Positions 1 to 7,745 of a stretch of DNA of 42,223 nucleotides are shown here, piece by piece (position 1 is the first letter of the stretch; the number at the start of each line of letters is the position of its first letter). Source of the DNA: Eubacterium sp. UBA3782. GTDB lineage: Bacteria; Bacillota; Clostridia; Lachnospirales; Lachnospiraceae. Under the pieces are notes generated by a model. The model had not been told where the DNA came from and did no database searches. It saw nothing but the letters and a program-made list of their open reading frames with translations. Position numbers and translations under genes: made by a program. The stretch lies in the NCBI GenBank assembly GCA_002368795.1, contig DFFG01000053.1, forward strand, positions 1 to 42,223. The letters are read 5' to 3'.

Positions 1-18
1 AGAACGCCGAGGCGTTCT
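1..18. repeat. small inverted repeat at the window edge
   Basis: AGAACGCC (1-8) pairs with GGCGTTCT (11-18) around a two-base loop. It is probably part of a 3' structure of a gene outside the window; no T-run follows it directly. Confidence 0.4.
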
Positions 19-46
19 TGAATCACATATTCCCAGAGGAAAGAAA

Positions 47-71
47 AGAGGGCCGCAAGCCCTCTTTTTTC
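47..71 (+). terminator. rho-independent terminator of an upstream gene
   Basis: AGAGGGC (47-53) pairs with GCCCTCT (59-65) around a 5-nt loop and is followed by a T-run to about 70. It ends transcription arriving from the left edge, before the STAS gene. Confidence 0.8.
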
Positions 72-131
72 TGTCCTGTCCTGCTCTTGAGAATACAGCC
101 CGCCTGTGGTATAAAAAAAGAGAGTCTCGTT

Positions 132-145
132 TATAATGGTATACT
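132..145 (+). promoter_or_regulatory. candidate promoter of the STAS-phosphatase pair
   Basis: Two overlapping -10 candidates are visible: TATAAT at 132-137 and TATACT at 140-145, the latter preceded by TGG (extended -10). I see no convincing -35 at 17 bp. The start codon at 202 lies about 55 nt downstream, a normal leader length. Confidence 0.45.
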
Positions 146-201
146 TTTGCGATATGGCGATCTGCAAAGGCCATGCGAGAATAAATAAAGGAGTCTTGAA
201 T

Positions 202-501
202 ATGCTGAATATTACGAAAAAAATAGAAAATGAAACTGCTGTTTTTGAACTGGAAGGCCGTCTGGACACGGTCACCTCTCCTGATCTGGAGAACGAGCTT
301 CGCGCAGCGATGGAGAGTGTCCGCACGCTGATCCTTGACTTTGAGAAGCTGAGTTATATCTCCTCCGCCGGACTTCGTGTGCTGCTTTCTGCACAGAAGA
401 TCATGAACGGCAAGGGAGAGATGAAGGTCCTCCATGTCAACAACACCATTATGGAGATCTTTGAGGTGACTGGTTTCACCGAGGTCCTGACCATCGAGTA
501 A
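202..501 (+). CDS. anti-sigma factor antagonist, STAS domain (RsbV/SpoIIAA-like)
   Basis: A single STAS domain fills this 99-residue protein, the usual size for RsbV/SpoIIAA antagonists. The hallmark SYISSAGLRVLL loop (about residues 51-62) carries the Ser pair where family members are phosphorylated by an anti-sigma kinase. In that family the dephosphorylated form binds the kinase and frees a sigma factor or another client. The ATG at 202 is preferred over upstream starts because AAGGAG lies 7-8 nt before it. The phosphatase gene begins 9 nt after the stop, so the two are almost certainly co-transcribed and antagonist and phosphatase should act on each other. No kinase (RsbW/SpoIIAB) gene is visible in the window. 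Confidence 0.9.
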   Translation: MLNITKKIENETAVFELEGRLDTVTSPDLENELRAAMESVRTLILDFEKLSYISSAGLRVLLSAQKIMNGKGEMKVLHVNNTIMEIFEVTGFTEVLTIE

Positions 502-510
502 GGGGGCTCC

Positions 511-2289
511 ATGAACAAAGAGCAACAGCCAAACCGCCTGTTTCTACAGGTCGTGCTGTTTTTTACGCTTGCCGTCATCGTCATCGGCCTTATGACCTAT
601 GTCTCCCAGCGCGCATCCTCGAACAGCACGGTTCAGGCGCAGACCGAGTCCCTGGCATCTGACATCGCAGACGAAACGATCCTGGCGATCCGTGAATATC
701 CGGCCTATCCCTGGCTGATCGACTATTGGTATGCACATGCCGATGAGCTGGATATCGAATATGATGCCGAGTACGGGCCGGGAACAAAAACAGAAGAAAA
801 ATATACCGAACTGACCGGCAGATGTCCGGATCTTCACCTTCGCTATGCGGATGCCAGGACCCTGGAAGCCCTGGATCCGGCGGATCAGAAGCTCTGTGCC
901 GAGATCATCTACTCCTGGATCTGCTACCGGATCGATCAGATCAAGCGCACTTACCATGTGGATTTTCTGTTCTGTGTCGTCACGGATGAGGCCTGCACGA
1001 CCCAGTTCTTCCTGTTCAGCGGCGCAGATGCGGGCGCCGTGCGGGGAACCGATTACGAGCAGGTCTATACGTTGGGCACGACGGTGGAGGTCAGCGAAAG
1101 CCAGATGGAAGCCATGCTGGCAGCAAAGAAGGATTCCTCCAGTCTTGCCGATGCCGGAAATTATGCCGACTATTACGCCTACATGGAAAAGGTCGGGGAG
1201 CACGACATCCAGATCGGCCTAACCTATGACAAGACCGACCTGCTCTCGAGCGTATCCCGCAACACCGTACAGGGAACCGTCTCGGCGGTCACCTACCTGG
1301 TCATCCTTGCCCTGGTCTTCATGATCCTGGTGTACTACTATGTGCTGCACCCGCTGAAAACGGTCCAGGAAAACATCCGGCTGTACACGGAGACAAAGGA
1401 CAGCACCATGGTCGCCGCCAATCTGACAGATGTCCGGCCGAACAACGAGATCGGCCAGCTTTCTAAGGATGTCACCGCCCTGGCAAAGGAGATCGACGAT
1501 CATCTGCATGAGATCGAATCGATCACTGCGGAAAAGGAGCGGGTAAGCACGGAGCTTGCCATGGCCACAAAGATCCAGACCAGCATGCTTCCCAACATCT
1601 ATCCGGCCTACCCGGACCGGAGGGAATTTGACATCTGCGCCAACATGGATCCGGCACGGGAGGTCGGCGGCGATTTCTACAATTATTTCCTGATCGACAC
1701 AGACCATCTCTTCTTCACCATTGCCGATGTTTCCGGCAAGGGTGTGCCGGCAGCCCTGTTTATGATGGCCTCGACCATCATGCTGGCCAACAGCGCCTAC
1801 ACGGGCCGCACGCCTAGCCAGATCCTGACCGATACCAACAACCTGCTGTGCTACAAAAATCAGGAGAAAATGTTTGTTACCGTCTGGGTCGCCATCCTGG
1901 AGATCTCCACCGGCAAGCTGACCATGGCCAATGCCGGACATGAATATCCTCTGCTGAAATCAACAGACGGAAAATTCTCTCAACTAAGGCAAAAGCACGG
2001 CTTCGTCCTCGGCGCGATGGAAAATATGCGCTATACCGACTCTGTGCTCATGCTTAAGCCTGGCGACAGTATCTTTCTCTACACCGATGGTGTCCCGGAT
2101 GCCGTGAACACGGACATGGATATGTTCGGCAAAGACCGCATACTGGCGGCGCTGAACGAAGATCCGGATGCAGCTCCCCATGCACACCTGCAGCGGGTAA
2201 AGAAGGCCGTGGAAATCTTTTCCGTAAATGCCGACCAGTTTGACGACCAGACAATGCTCTGCATCCAGTACAAAGGGCCGGAACACTAA
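511..2289 (+). CDS. membrane PP2C (SpoIIE/RsbU-type) serine phosphatase with extracellular sensor
   Basis: This 592-residue protein has an N-terminal membrane helix (about 10-30), an extracytoplasmic sensor region (about 31-250), a second helix (about 252-276), a HAMP-like linker with a charged coiled coil (about 276-366) and a C-terminal PP2C/SpoIIE phosphatase domain. The metal-binding aspartates are all present: D388 in VGGDFYN, D406 in IADVSGKG, D526 in YTDG and D578/D579 in FDDQTM. Such enzymes dephosphorylate a STAS antagonist, so the substrate is likely the protein encoded just upstream. The start follows AAGGGGG. The sensor region may be a Cache-like fold, but I could not identify a ligand from sequence. 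Confidence 0.9.
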   Translation: MNKEQQPNRLFLQVVLFFTLAVIVIGLMTYVSQRASSNSTVQAQTESLASDIADETILAIREYPAYPWLIDYWYAHADELDIEYDAEYGPGTKTEEKYTELTGRCPDLHLRYADARTLEALDPADQKLCAEIIYSWICYRIDQIKRTYHVDFLFCVVTDEACTTQFFLFSGADAGAVRGTDYEQVYTLGTTVEVSESQMEAMLAAKKDSSSLADAGNYADYYAYMEKVGEHDIQIGLTYDKTDLLSSVSRNTVQGTVSAVTYLVILALVFMILVYYYVLHPLKTVQENIRLYTETKDSTMVAANLTDVRPNNEIGQLSKDVTALAKEIDDHLHEIESITAEKERVSTELAMATKIQTSMLPNIYPAYPDRREFDICANMDPAREVGGDFYNYFLIDTDHLFFTIADVSGKGVPAALFMMASTIMLANSAYTGRTPSQILTDTNNLLCYKNQEKMFVTVWVAILEISTGKLTMANAGHEYPLLKSTDGKFSQLRQKHGFVLGAMENMRYTDSVLMLKPGDSIFLYTDGVPDAVNTDMDMFGKDRILAALNEDPDAAPHAHLQRVKKAVEIFSVNADQFDDQTMLCIQYKGPEH

Positions 2290-2294
2290 AAAAA

Positions 2295-2377
2295 ACTGCC
2301 CCTGGAAGACATTAAAGCAAACATTCTGCAGGCCTGATAAGGCCGAAGCCGTTTGCGTAATGTCTTCCAGGGGCAGT
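2295..2377 (-). repeat. structured intergenic element, copy 1
   Basis: A perfect 20-bp outer stem (2295-2314 with 2358-2377) encloses a GCAAAC/GTTTGC stem (2317-2322, 2351-2356), an asymmetric internal loop (GGCTTC opposite TGCAGAAT on the minus strand) and an apical stem AGGCC/GGCCT with a 4-nt loop. The minus orientation matches copy 2 at 19801-19889. On the minus strand a T-run follows the stem, so this copy can terminate the ECF operon, whose stop lies 51 nt before it; the convergent phosphatase gene ends on its other side. See the finding on compensatory changes. Confidence 0.85.
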
Positions 2378-2428
2378 AACTATGTGCAGTCCGGTGCCAT
2401 GTAAAGCACTTGTCAGCTGTACTTTCAA

Positions 2429-2986
2429 TTACTCCTCGCTGAGAGTTCCTTTACCGCTGCGGGTCTTGCTGTAGAAATACAGCAGCAGGCTGCCGATCAC
2501 ACCTGCGGAGATCGCGTTGGAGATGCAGGCGACGATGCCCTGGGTGAAGACCAGGTTTACCGGCTCGCTGTAGATCACAATATCCAGGACCGGAGCAACG
2601 ACGATCCATGCCACAGCATTGCCGATCAGCTGCCAGAGGTTGAACCGGATGAGGTCGGCCTTGCCGAATACGCCCTCATCGACCTTCATGGACGGATAGC
2701 AGAAGCCTGCGATAAAGCAGGCGCAGCCGGAGGCGATGACCCAGCTCCACCAGGCAGATCCGTACTGCACGGAATCGGACAGCGCATGACCGATGAATGC
2801 GATCAGGCCGCCTGCGATCGGGCCGAACATGGCGGCAAAAAAGGCGCCCACGCCATATGCCGTCTGGATCTGTGTCTCCGGAATACCGGTCGGAATCTTT
2901 ACATACATGAACAGGACCGTAAACAGGGCGGCCCCAAGACCGGTAGCAACAATGTTTTTCGTCTTGAACTCAAATAATTTTTTCAT
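2429..2986 (-). CDS. UPF0397-type ECF transporter S component
   Basis: This 185-residue hydrophobic protein has about six membrane helices and the UPF0397 hallmarks: a KNIVATGLGAALF start, the KIPTGIPETQIQ segment, then GPIAGGLIAFIGHALSD and YGSAWWSWVIASG. S components capture the substrate for an energy-coupling factor transporter. The ATG at 2986 is chosen over an in-frame GTG nine bases upstream because AGAGGTGAG then acts as the ribosome site. It is the last gene of the minus-strand operon with the ATPase, EcfT and the DUF62 protein. The substrate is not readable from sequence; the DUF62 neighbour suggests a compound linked to SAM, adenosine or methionine (inference). A structured leader (3075-3236) separates it from DUF62. 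Confidence 0.85.
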   Translation of the reverse strand: MKKLFEFKTKNIVATGLGAALFTVLFMYVKIPTGIPETQIQTAYGVGAFFAAMFGPIAGGLIAFIGHALSDSVQYGSAWWSWVIASGCACFIAGFCYPSMKVDEGVFGKADLIRFNLWQLIGNAVAWIVVAPVLDIVIYSEPVNLVFTQGIVACISNAISAGVIGSLLLYFYSKTRSGKGTLSEE

Positions 2987-3074
2987 TCCACTCACCTCTC
3001 ACCACTTCATCAACAGTTACATTTATCACATCAGGCCGGATGTTCTCCGGATCCTTATGTTTTTCAGAAGGCCA

Positions 3075-3236
3075 GCGGCGTTCTTGCCGCGCCGCGCTCG
3101 GGGCTGTAAAGCCCCTTCCACTGAGCGCGGCTGTGATCCGCCGGAGGCTTTCACTCCGTCGGGGATTGTCACCCGCCACTGAGTGAAGCTTGTTATAACC
3201 CTCCGTCTATAGAGACAGGGGACTCCCCGACGGAGT
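3075..3236 (-). other. cluster of intergenic hairpins before the S-component gene
   Basis: Three structures are visible. GCGGC/GCCGC (3075-3090) is a small hairpin. CCGCGCTC (3092-3099) pairs with GAGCGCGG (3123-3130) and encloses GGGGC/GCCCC (3100-3104, 3111-3115). A 13-bp perfect stem joins ACTCCGTCGGGGA (3153-3165) to TCCCCGACGGAGT (3224-3236), whose distal arm lies inside the end of the DUF62 gene. No T-run follows, so this is not an ordinary terminator. I could not match it to a known riboswitch. Confidence 0.6.
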
Positions 3237-4079
3237 TGAAACAGCGATCGTCCAGTCCGGACCGAAGGCGACGCCGTAGGTTTCGATAAAGCTTCCCTGG
3301 CAGACGGCCAGTGCCAGCTTCTCCAGTTCATTATTATACAGGATCGGCATGCCCGGTTCAACAAAGCCGAAGCTCCGGTCGAACCGGACAACCTCATCAA
3401 AAACAATTGTGCCATTCTTCTTCAGGCACACCCTCACCATGTCGCCATAGGCAAAACCCGCCTCGCAGAAGCGGTCTGTCGGAATGTTGGACCAGGCGTT
3501 GCCAAAATTCGGATCGTCGATCTCCAGGATGCCGGATGCCCCATCTTCCCCGATCTCCGGCTCCGGGATGGCATGGGTGACGATCTCTTCCACCGGGTAT
3601 TCCGGGCCTACACCCTCAAAGTCGATGATACCGGAAGCGAGCCTGGCGGCGGTGTAGCCAAAGACATCCCTGCCGCCAAAGACGGCGACACCCCGGGTGG
3701 ATGGGTACCGGTTGACGGTCTCATCGATCTCCCGGACCGCCTCGATGCCCATATAACGCTTCACATGGGTCAGCGCGCCGTTGTCAGGCGTCACGATATA
3801 GTAACCGTCACAGGTCTTTGCCACGCAGGCGCGCCGGCTGGTTCCGACGCCGGGATCCACGACCGATACGTAGATGGTCCCCTTCGGCCAGAAGGGAAGG
3901 CTCTGGTAGAGCCGGTAGCTGGCGCTCCAGGTGTCGAATTTGGGCAGCTGGTGGGTCCCGTCAAAGATCTCCAGCTCCCGGTCGACAGTCTTTACCACGC
4001 CGTACATGGAGCTGACAGCACCCTCTGCATAGGTAAAATCGGTCTGAAAGACCAGGATCGGTTTCTCTGCTCTGCTCAT
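3207..4079 (-). CDS. SAM hydroxide adenosyltransferase-like protein (DUF62)
   Basis: This 290-residue protein fits the DUF62 family, whose characterised members split S-adenosylmethionine with water into adenosine and methionine, relatives being the SAM halogenases. Seen here: an N-terminal FQTDFTYAEGAV segment, VVDPGVGTSRR (D75 and R82 at the family's 7-residue spacing), TPDNGAL and the C-terminal DPNFGNAWSN. The family's usual FHGRD motif reads FGGRD (about 134-138), so the His of the Asp-Arg-His triad known for the hydrolases is a Gly. That may mean altered chemistry or a binding role. It starts after AAGGAG and lies between EcfT and the S component, so it is part of the transporter operon. 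Confidence 0.85.
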   Translation of the reverse strand: MSRAEKPILVFQTDFTYAEGAVSSMYGVVKTVDRELEIFDGTHQLPKFDTWSASYRLYQSLPFWPKGTIYVSVVDPGVGTSRRACVAKTCDGYYIVTPDNGALTHVKRYMGIEAVREIDETVNRYPSTRGVAVFGGRDVFGYTAARLASGIIDFEGVGPEYPVEEIVTHAIPEPEIGEDGASGILEIDDPNFGNAWSNIPTDRFCEAGFAYGDMVRVCLKKNGTIVFDEVVRFDRSFGFVEPGMPILYNNELEKLALAVCQGSFIETYGVAFGPDWTIAVSTPSGSPLSL

Positions 4080-4174
4080 CTTGGATCTCCTTATCCTATC
4101 GTATTTTTTTTAATAACGTCAGACCGAAAGCGGCTGCAGCCCTTCAATGCGGGACCCTCCGCTGCCTGACCATC

Positions 4175-5020
4175 TCAAAACCAGCCATATACAAACGGAT
4201 TCCAGAACCGGCCGTGATTGAGGAACACCGCGATCAGGATCGTCGCTGCAAAAACACCCGCGCACACTGCCATGCAGATAAAATCAGCCTTCTGCAGCGG
4301 GCGCTTTGCGTACCAGGTCCGCTTCCGGTCTTTGCCAAAGCCTCTCAGGTCCATGGCGTTGCTGATGACCTCGATCCGGTCCATGGTGGAAAAGATCAGC
4401 GGGATAAAAATGTTCATGACATTTTTGACCCGGACGGAAAGCTTTTCCTTTCTGGACAGATCCAGCCCCCGGCTCTGCTGGGCGACCGCGATGTCGTTGT
4501 AATCCCGGATAACGTCCGGAAAATAGCGCAGCGTCAGGGCAAGGGCATAGGTCGCCTTGTAGCTGATGCCGATGCTGTTCAGGGAGGCGGCAAACTCACT
4601 GGGATTCGTCGTCAGCAGAAACAGCATGCCAAGCGGAATGACCGAAGCATATTTCATAAACTTTGTGACCTGGTACAGAAGCTGTTCCTGCGTCACCGTG
4701 TAGCGGGCGCTGAAGCGGAAAAGCTCATGGGTGGTCCCGTAGATCTCTGTGCCGTACTGCGGGCTGAACAGATAGGTCAGGATGGCATTGAGGATCAGAA
4801 AGACCACCGTGTAGTACAGCATCAGGCGGATCTGGCTGAGCCGGATCTCCGAAACATGCAGGATCACAAAGGAAAAGACGGTGATCAAAAGCACCGACCG
4901 GATGTCATAGGTAAACATCACGGCAAAGGTCAGACACAGAAAGCAGATCAGCTTGGTCATGCCGGACAAATTGTAGACAAAATTGTCTTTTTCCACATAG
5001 TCGAACAATTTATTCTTCAT
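4175..5020 (-). CDS. ECF transporter transmembrane component (EcfT)
   Basis: This 281-residue membrane protein has an N-terminal group of helices and a C-terminal helical region with EcfT coupling motifs: AVAQQSRGLDL (the A-R-G type) and ISNAMDLRGFG (the second A-x-R-G type), which contact the ATPases. It couples ATP hydrolysis to movement of the S component. The ATG at 5020 follows GGGAGGTG and lies 11 nt inside the end of the ATPase gene, so the two are translationally coupled. The gap to DUF62 downstream is about 95 bp. Confidence 0.9.
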   Translation of the reverse strand: MKNKLFDYVEKDNFVYNLSGMTKLICFLCLTFAVMFTYDIRSVLLITVFSFVILHVSEIRLSQIRLMLYYTVVFLILNAILTYLFSPQYGTEIYGTTHELFRFSARYTVTQEQLLYQVTKFMKYASVIPLGMLFLLTTNPSEFAASLNSIGISYKATYALALTLRYFPDVIRDYNDIAVAQQSRGLDLSRKEKLSVRVKNVMNIFIPLIFSTMDRIEVISNAMDLRGFGKDRKRTWYAKRPLQKADFICMAVCAGVFAATILIAVFLNHGRFWNPFVYGWF

Positions 5021-6812
5021 CTCCGGCACCTCCCTTCCGATCACTGCCTTCCTCCCCGCCCGCAGCGGATGCCTCTGCGCCAGCCGGTCCGGCTTTGCCG
5101 GCCGTGGCTCTTCTTGCCCGCTCGACATCAATAAAATGCTGCACAAAGCCCCGGGGATCTGCGATGCCGGCCATGAGAGCCAGGTCAAACAGGCTGGTCA
5201 GCTTGAGGCTGGCAGCCTCCGTGATCTCCGGATCTGTCAGGATATCTGCCGCTGTGCTGTCGCCGATCTTCTCCCCGCCGCTGATCACGATGGCGTGGGA
5301 GGTATATTCCAGCATCAAATGCATGTCGTGGGTGATCATGAGGATGGTCACCCCTTCCCTGTTGAGCCCCCGGAGAAATTCCATGATCTCAGTGTAGTGC
5401 CGGTAATCCTGCCCGGCCGTCGGCTCGTCCAGGATCAGGATCTTTGGGCTCATAACCAGGATCGACGCGATCGTGACCCGCTTTTTCTGGCCATAAGACA
5501 GGGCTGACACAGGCCAGCTGCGGAAGGGATACAGGCCGCAGATCCGCAGGGCACGCTCCACCTTTTCTTTGATCTCCTCTTCCTTCACGCCGTGCAGGCG
5601 CAGTCCCATCGCCACCTCATCATAGACCATGGGCTTGCAGATCATCTGGTTCGGATTCTGCATGACATACCCGATCCTGTCCGAGCGCTCCCGGATCGTC
5701 AGATCCTTCATGTCCTGTCCGTCAAAAAGAAGACGGCCGCCATCCTCCCGGACAAAGCCGCAGATCACCTTTGCCAGCGTACTCTTTCCGGCACCGTTCG
5801 TGCCGACGATGCTGACCATCTCTCCCTCCCGGATGGAGAAGGAGATGTCCTTCAGGATCTTTTTTCTGGAGGTATAGGAAAAGTCCAGATGCTCAGCCGC
5901 AAGCAGCACCTCTCCGGGCGTTTCCTCTGCCGGCACCGGCTCCATGCTCCAGGCCAAAAGCCGCTTCTTCGCTTCCTCACTCAGCTCCAGCGTATCGAGC
6001 CGTCCCGGATGGATATCTGGCGTAACCTCAACGCCGGCATAGCGCATCGCGGTGACGTACAGGGGCTCCCGGATACCCAGTTCCATCAGCTGACCCGAGG
6101 CGATTAGCTCGTCCGGCGGAAGATCCGCAACAATCATTCCCCGGGACATCACGATGATCCGGTCGACCGACCGGTAAAGCACATCCTCCAGCCGGTGCTC
6201 AATAATGACGACGGTCTTGTCCTTTTCCTTCTGGATCCGGTCGATCAGGCCGATCGCCGTTTTTCCGGCTGCCGGATCCAGGTTGGCCAGAGGCTCATCA
6301 AACAGCAGGACCTCGACCTCATCAACCATGACACCGGCAAAGGAGACCCTCTGCTTCTGTCCCCCGGACAGTTCGAAGGGGGATGCCTTCAGATGATCCG
6401 CGATCCCCACAAGAGAGGCTGCCTCCTGCACGATGGATTTCATCTCGTCCTGCCCGGTATTGTCGTTCTCCAGCGCAAAGGCGATATCCTCGCCCACAGA
6501 CAGCCCGATAAACTGGGCGTCGGAATCCTGCAGGACCGTCCCCACATGGCGGGAGAGATCAAAAATCGTCTTTTCCCTGGTCTCGCTTCCGCATACCTTC
6601 AGCGAACCGGTGATCTCCCCCTTGTATGCAAAGGGGATCAGACCATTGATGCAGTTGGCGAGGGTGCTTTTTCCGCAGCCCGAAGGACCAACGATCAGAA
6701 CCTTCTCGCCCCGGCGAATGGTCAGGTCGATATGGTACAGCGTAGGCTTTGCCTGGCTGAAATACTGAAAGCCAAAATTCTTGAATTCGATGACCGCATC
6801 CCCGGTATGCAT
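5010..6812 (-). CDS. ECF transporter ATPase, two ABC domains in one chain
   Basis: This 600-residue protein has two complete ABC ATPase domains, replacing the usual separate EcfA1 and EcfA2. Domain 1 has Walker A GPSGCGKST (42-50), signature LSGGQKQR (148-155) and Walker B VLLFDEP (168-174). Domain 2 has GTNGAGKST (337-345), LSYGQKKR (438-445) and ILILDEPTAGQD (458-469). It powers the ECF transporter encoded downstream. The ATG at 6812 is favoured by AAGGGAG about 9 nt upstream. A weakly conserved linker runs from about 240 to 300. The C-terminal tail is rich in Ala, Gly and Glu and looks dispensable. Confidence 0.92.
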   Translation of the reverse strand: MHTGDAVIEFKNFGFQYFSQAKPTLYHIDLTIRRGEKVLIVGPSGCGKSTLANCINGLIPFAYKGEITGSLKVCGSETREKTIFDLSRHVGTVLQDSDAQFIGLSVGEDIAFALENDNTGQDEMKSIVQEAASLVGIADHLKASPFELSGGQKQRVSFAGVMVDEVEVLLFDEPLANLDPAAGKTAIGLIDRIQKEKDKTVVIIEHRLEDVLYRSVDRIIVMSRGMIVADLPPDELIASGQLMELGIREPLYVTAMRYAGVEVTPDIHPGRLDTLELSEEAKKRLLAWSMEPVPAEETPGEVLLAAEHLDFSYTSRKKILKDISFSIREGEMVSIVGTNGAGKSTLAKVICGFVREDGGRLLFDGQDMKDLTIRERSDRIGYVMQNPNQMICKPMVYDEVAMGLRLHGVKEEEIKEKVERALRICGLYPFRSWPVSALSYGQKKRVTIASILVMSPKILILDEPTAGQDYRHYTEIMEFLRGLNREGVTILMITHDMHLMLEYTSHAIVISGGEKIGDSTAADILTDPEITEAASLKLTSLFDLALMAGIADPRGFVQHFIDVERARRATAGKAGPAGAEASAAGGEEGSDRKGGAGDEE

Positions 6813-6914
6813 GGCTTTATCTCCCTTATCTGTTTTCATCGGATGAACAGCCAGGATGCTCCCCGGTTCAAAAACAGGTCTTCCCGCCGTTTTTCCGCAT
6901 TTTTTTCTGGCATT

Positions 6915-6943
6915 ATTATACAACAAATTTACCTGCGGGGACA
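6915..6943 (-). promoter_or_regulatory. candidate promoter of the ECF operon
   Basis: On the minus strand TATAAT (6920-6915) stands about 100 nt before the ATPase start; the hexamer 17 bp upstream (TGTCCC) is a weak -35. The leader contains an A-rich hairpin but no riboswitch I can recognise. Confidence 0.5.
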
Positions 6944-6984
6944 CTGCCTGCGGCAGCTGTTTTCCCGCTAAAACCCAGGCTTCC

Positions 6985-7745
6985 CTACGGTGTCCGCAGA
7001 GGCTCTCCATTGTTTTCGGCCAGCATTCCTATGACCCTGGCCCAGAGGCTCTGGTCCTCTTTCCGGGCGCACAGATAAAACCGGATCGACGCATCCGGAT
7101 CTGATAAGGGCACGGTCACCCGCCTTTTCTGGCGTTCCATATAACTCTGGTATGCAGGAAAATGAATCAAGGAAAGATTCGTCACAAAACTGGGAAATCC
7201 TGCCATCTTTGCGAGCCCCTCCTCCGGAAGGTCCCGCGGGATTACGACAAAATGCGTCTTCTGCATTTTTTCATCTACGAACTTCTGCCGTATGCCAAGC
7301 TGGACCGTCAGCAGCATGGTCTCGCCCTCCAGATCGGCACATGTGACCGACGCCTTCTCTGCCAGGGGGTGATCCTCGGGCAGAGATATCTTTAGATCCT
7401 CCTGGCAGTAGAATCCGCATAGGATATCCGGATTGCCAAATGGCCTGTCGGTGATGATCAGGCCAAATTCCCGCCTCCTGAGTCCCTCGATCAGCATCTC
7501 TGTGGGATGCATCTGTGTCATCACCGTCTTTTCCGGATAGTACCTGGTCAGATCCGGCGTGATCTCCCAGACCGGTCCGGGGGCGCAAGCCCCCACAGCC
7601 AATGCGTTTGCGCTGCGGATATAGAACTGCATGGTCTTTGTCATGTCGTCCACAGCAGCCAGGACCTTGCGGTCTTCGGCCAGCGCGATCTGCCCGGCGT
7701 CGTTAAATTCGATCCGGTTCTTTTTCCGGACAAAGAGGGCGCAGC
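6985..7745 (-). pseudogene. lysR-type regulator fragment lacking its DNA-binding domain
   Basis: Read from about 7745 down to the stop at 6985, the minus strand encodes the end of a LysR helix-turn-helix region (LFVRKKNRIEFNDAGQIAL) followed by a full effector-binding domain (for example GLRRREFGLIITDRPFG and EDHPLAEKASVTCADLEGE). The first roughly 40 residues of the DNA-binding domain, and so the start codon and promoter, are absent; upstream the sequence turns directly into the GH3 fragment on the other strand. Without recognition helices it cannot act as a LysR repressor or activator. It is most simply a remnant of a divergent regulator-glucosidase pair; an assembly chimera is the alternative. 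Confidence 0.75.

Noticed and set aside
3000..3206. SAM or other known riboswitch before the UPF0397 gene
   Set aside because: None of the conserved core sequences could be matched; only hairpins are visible.
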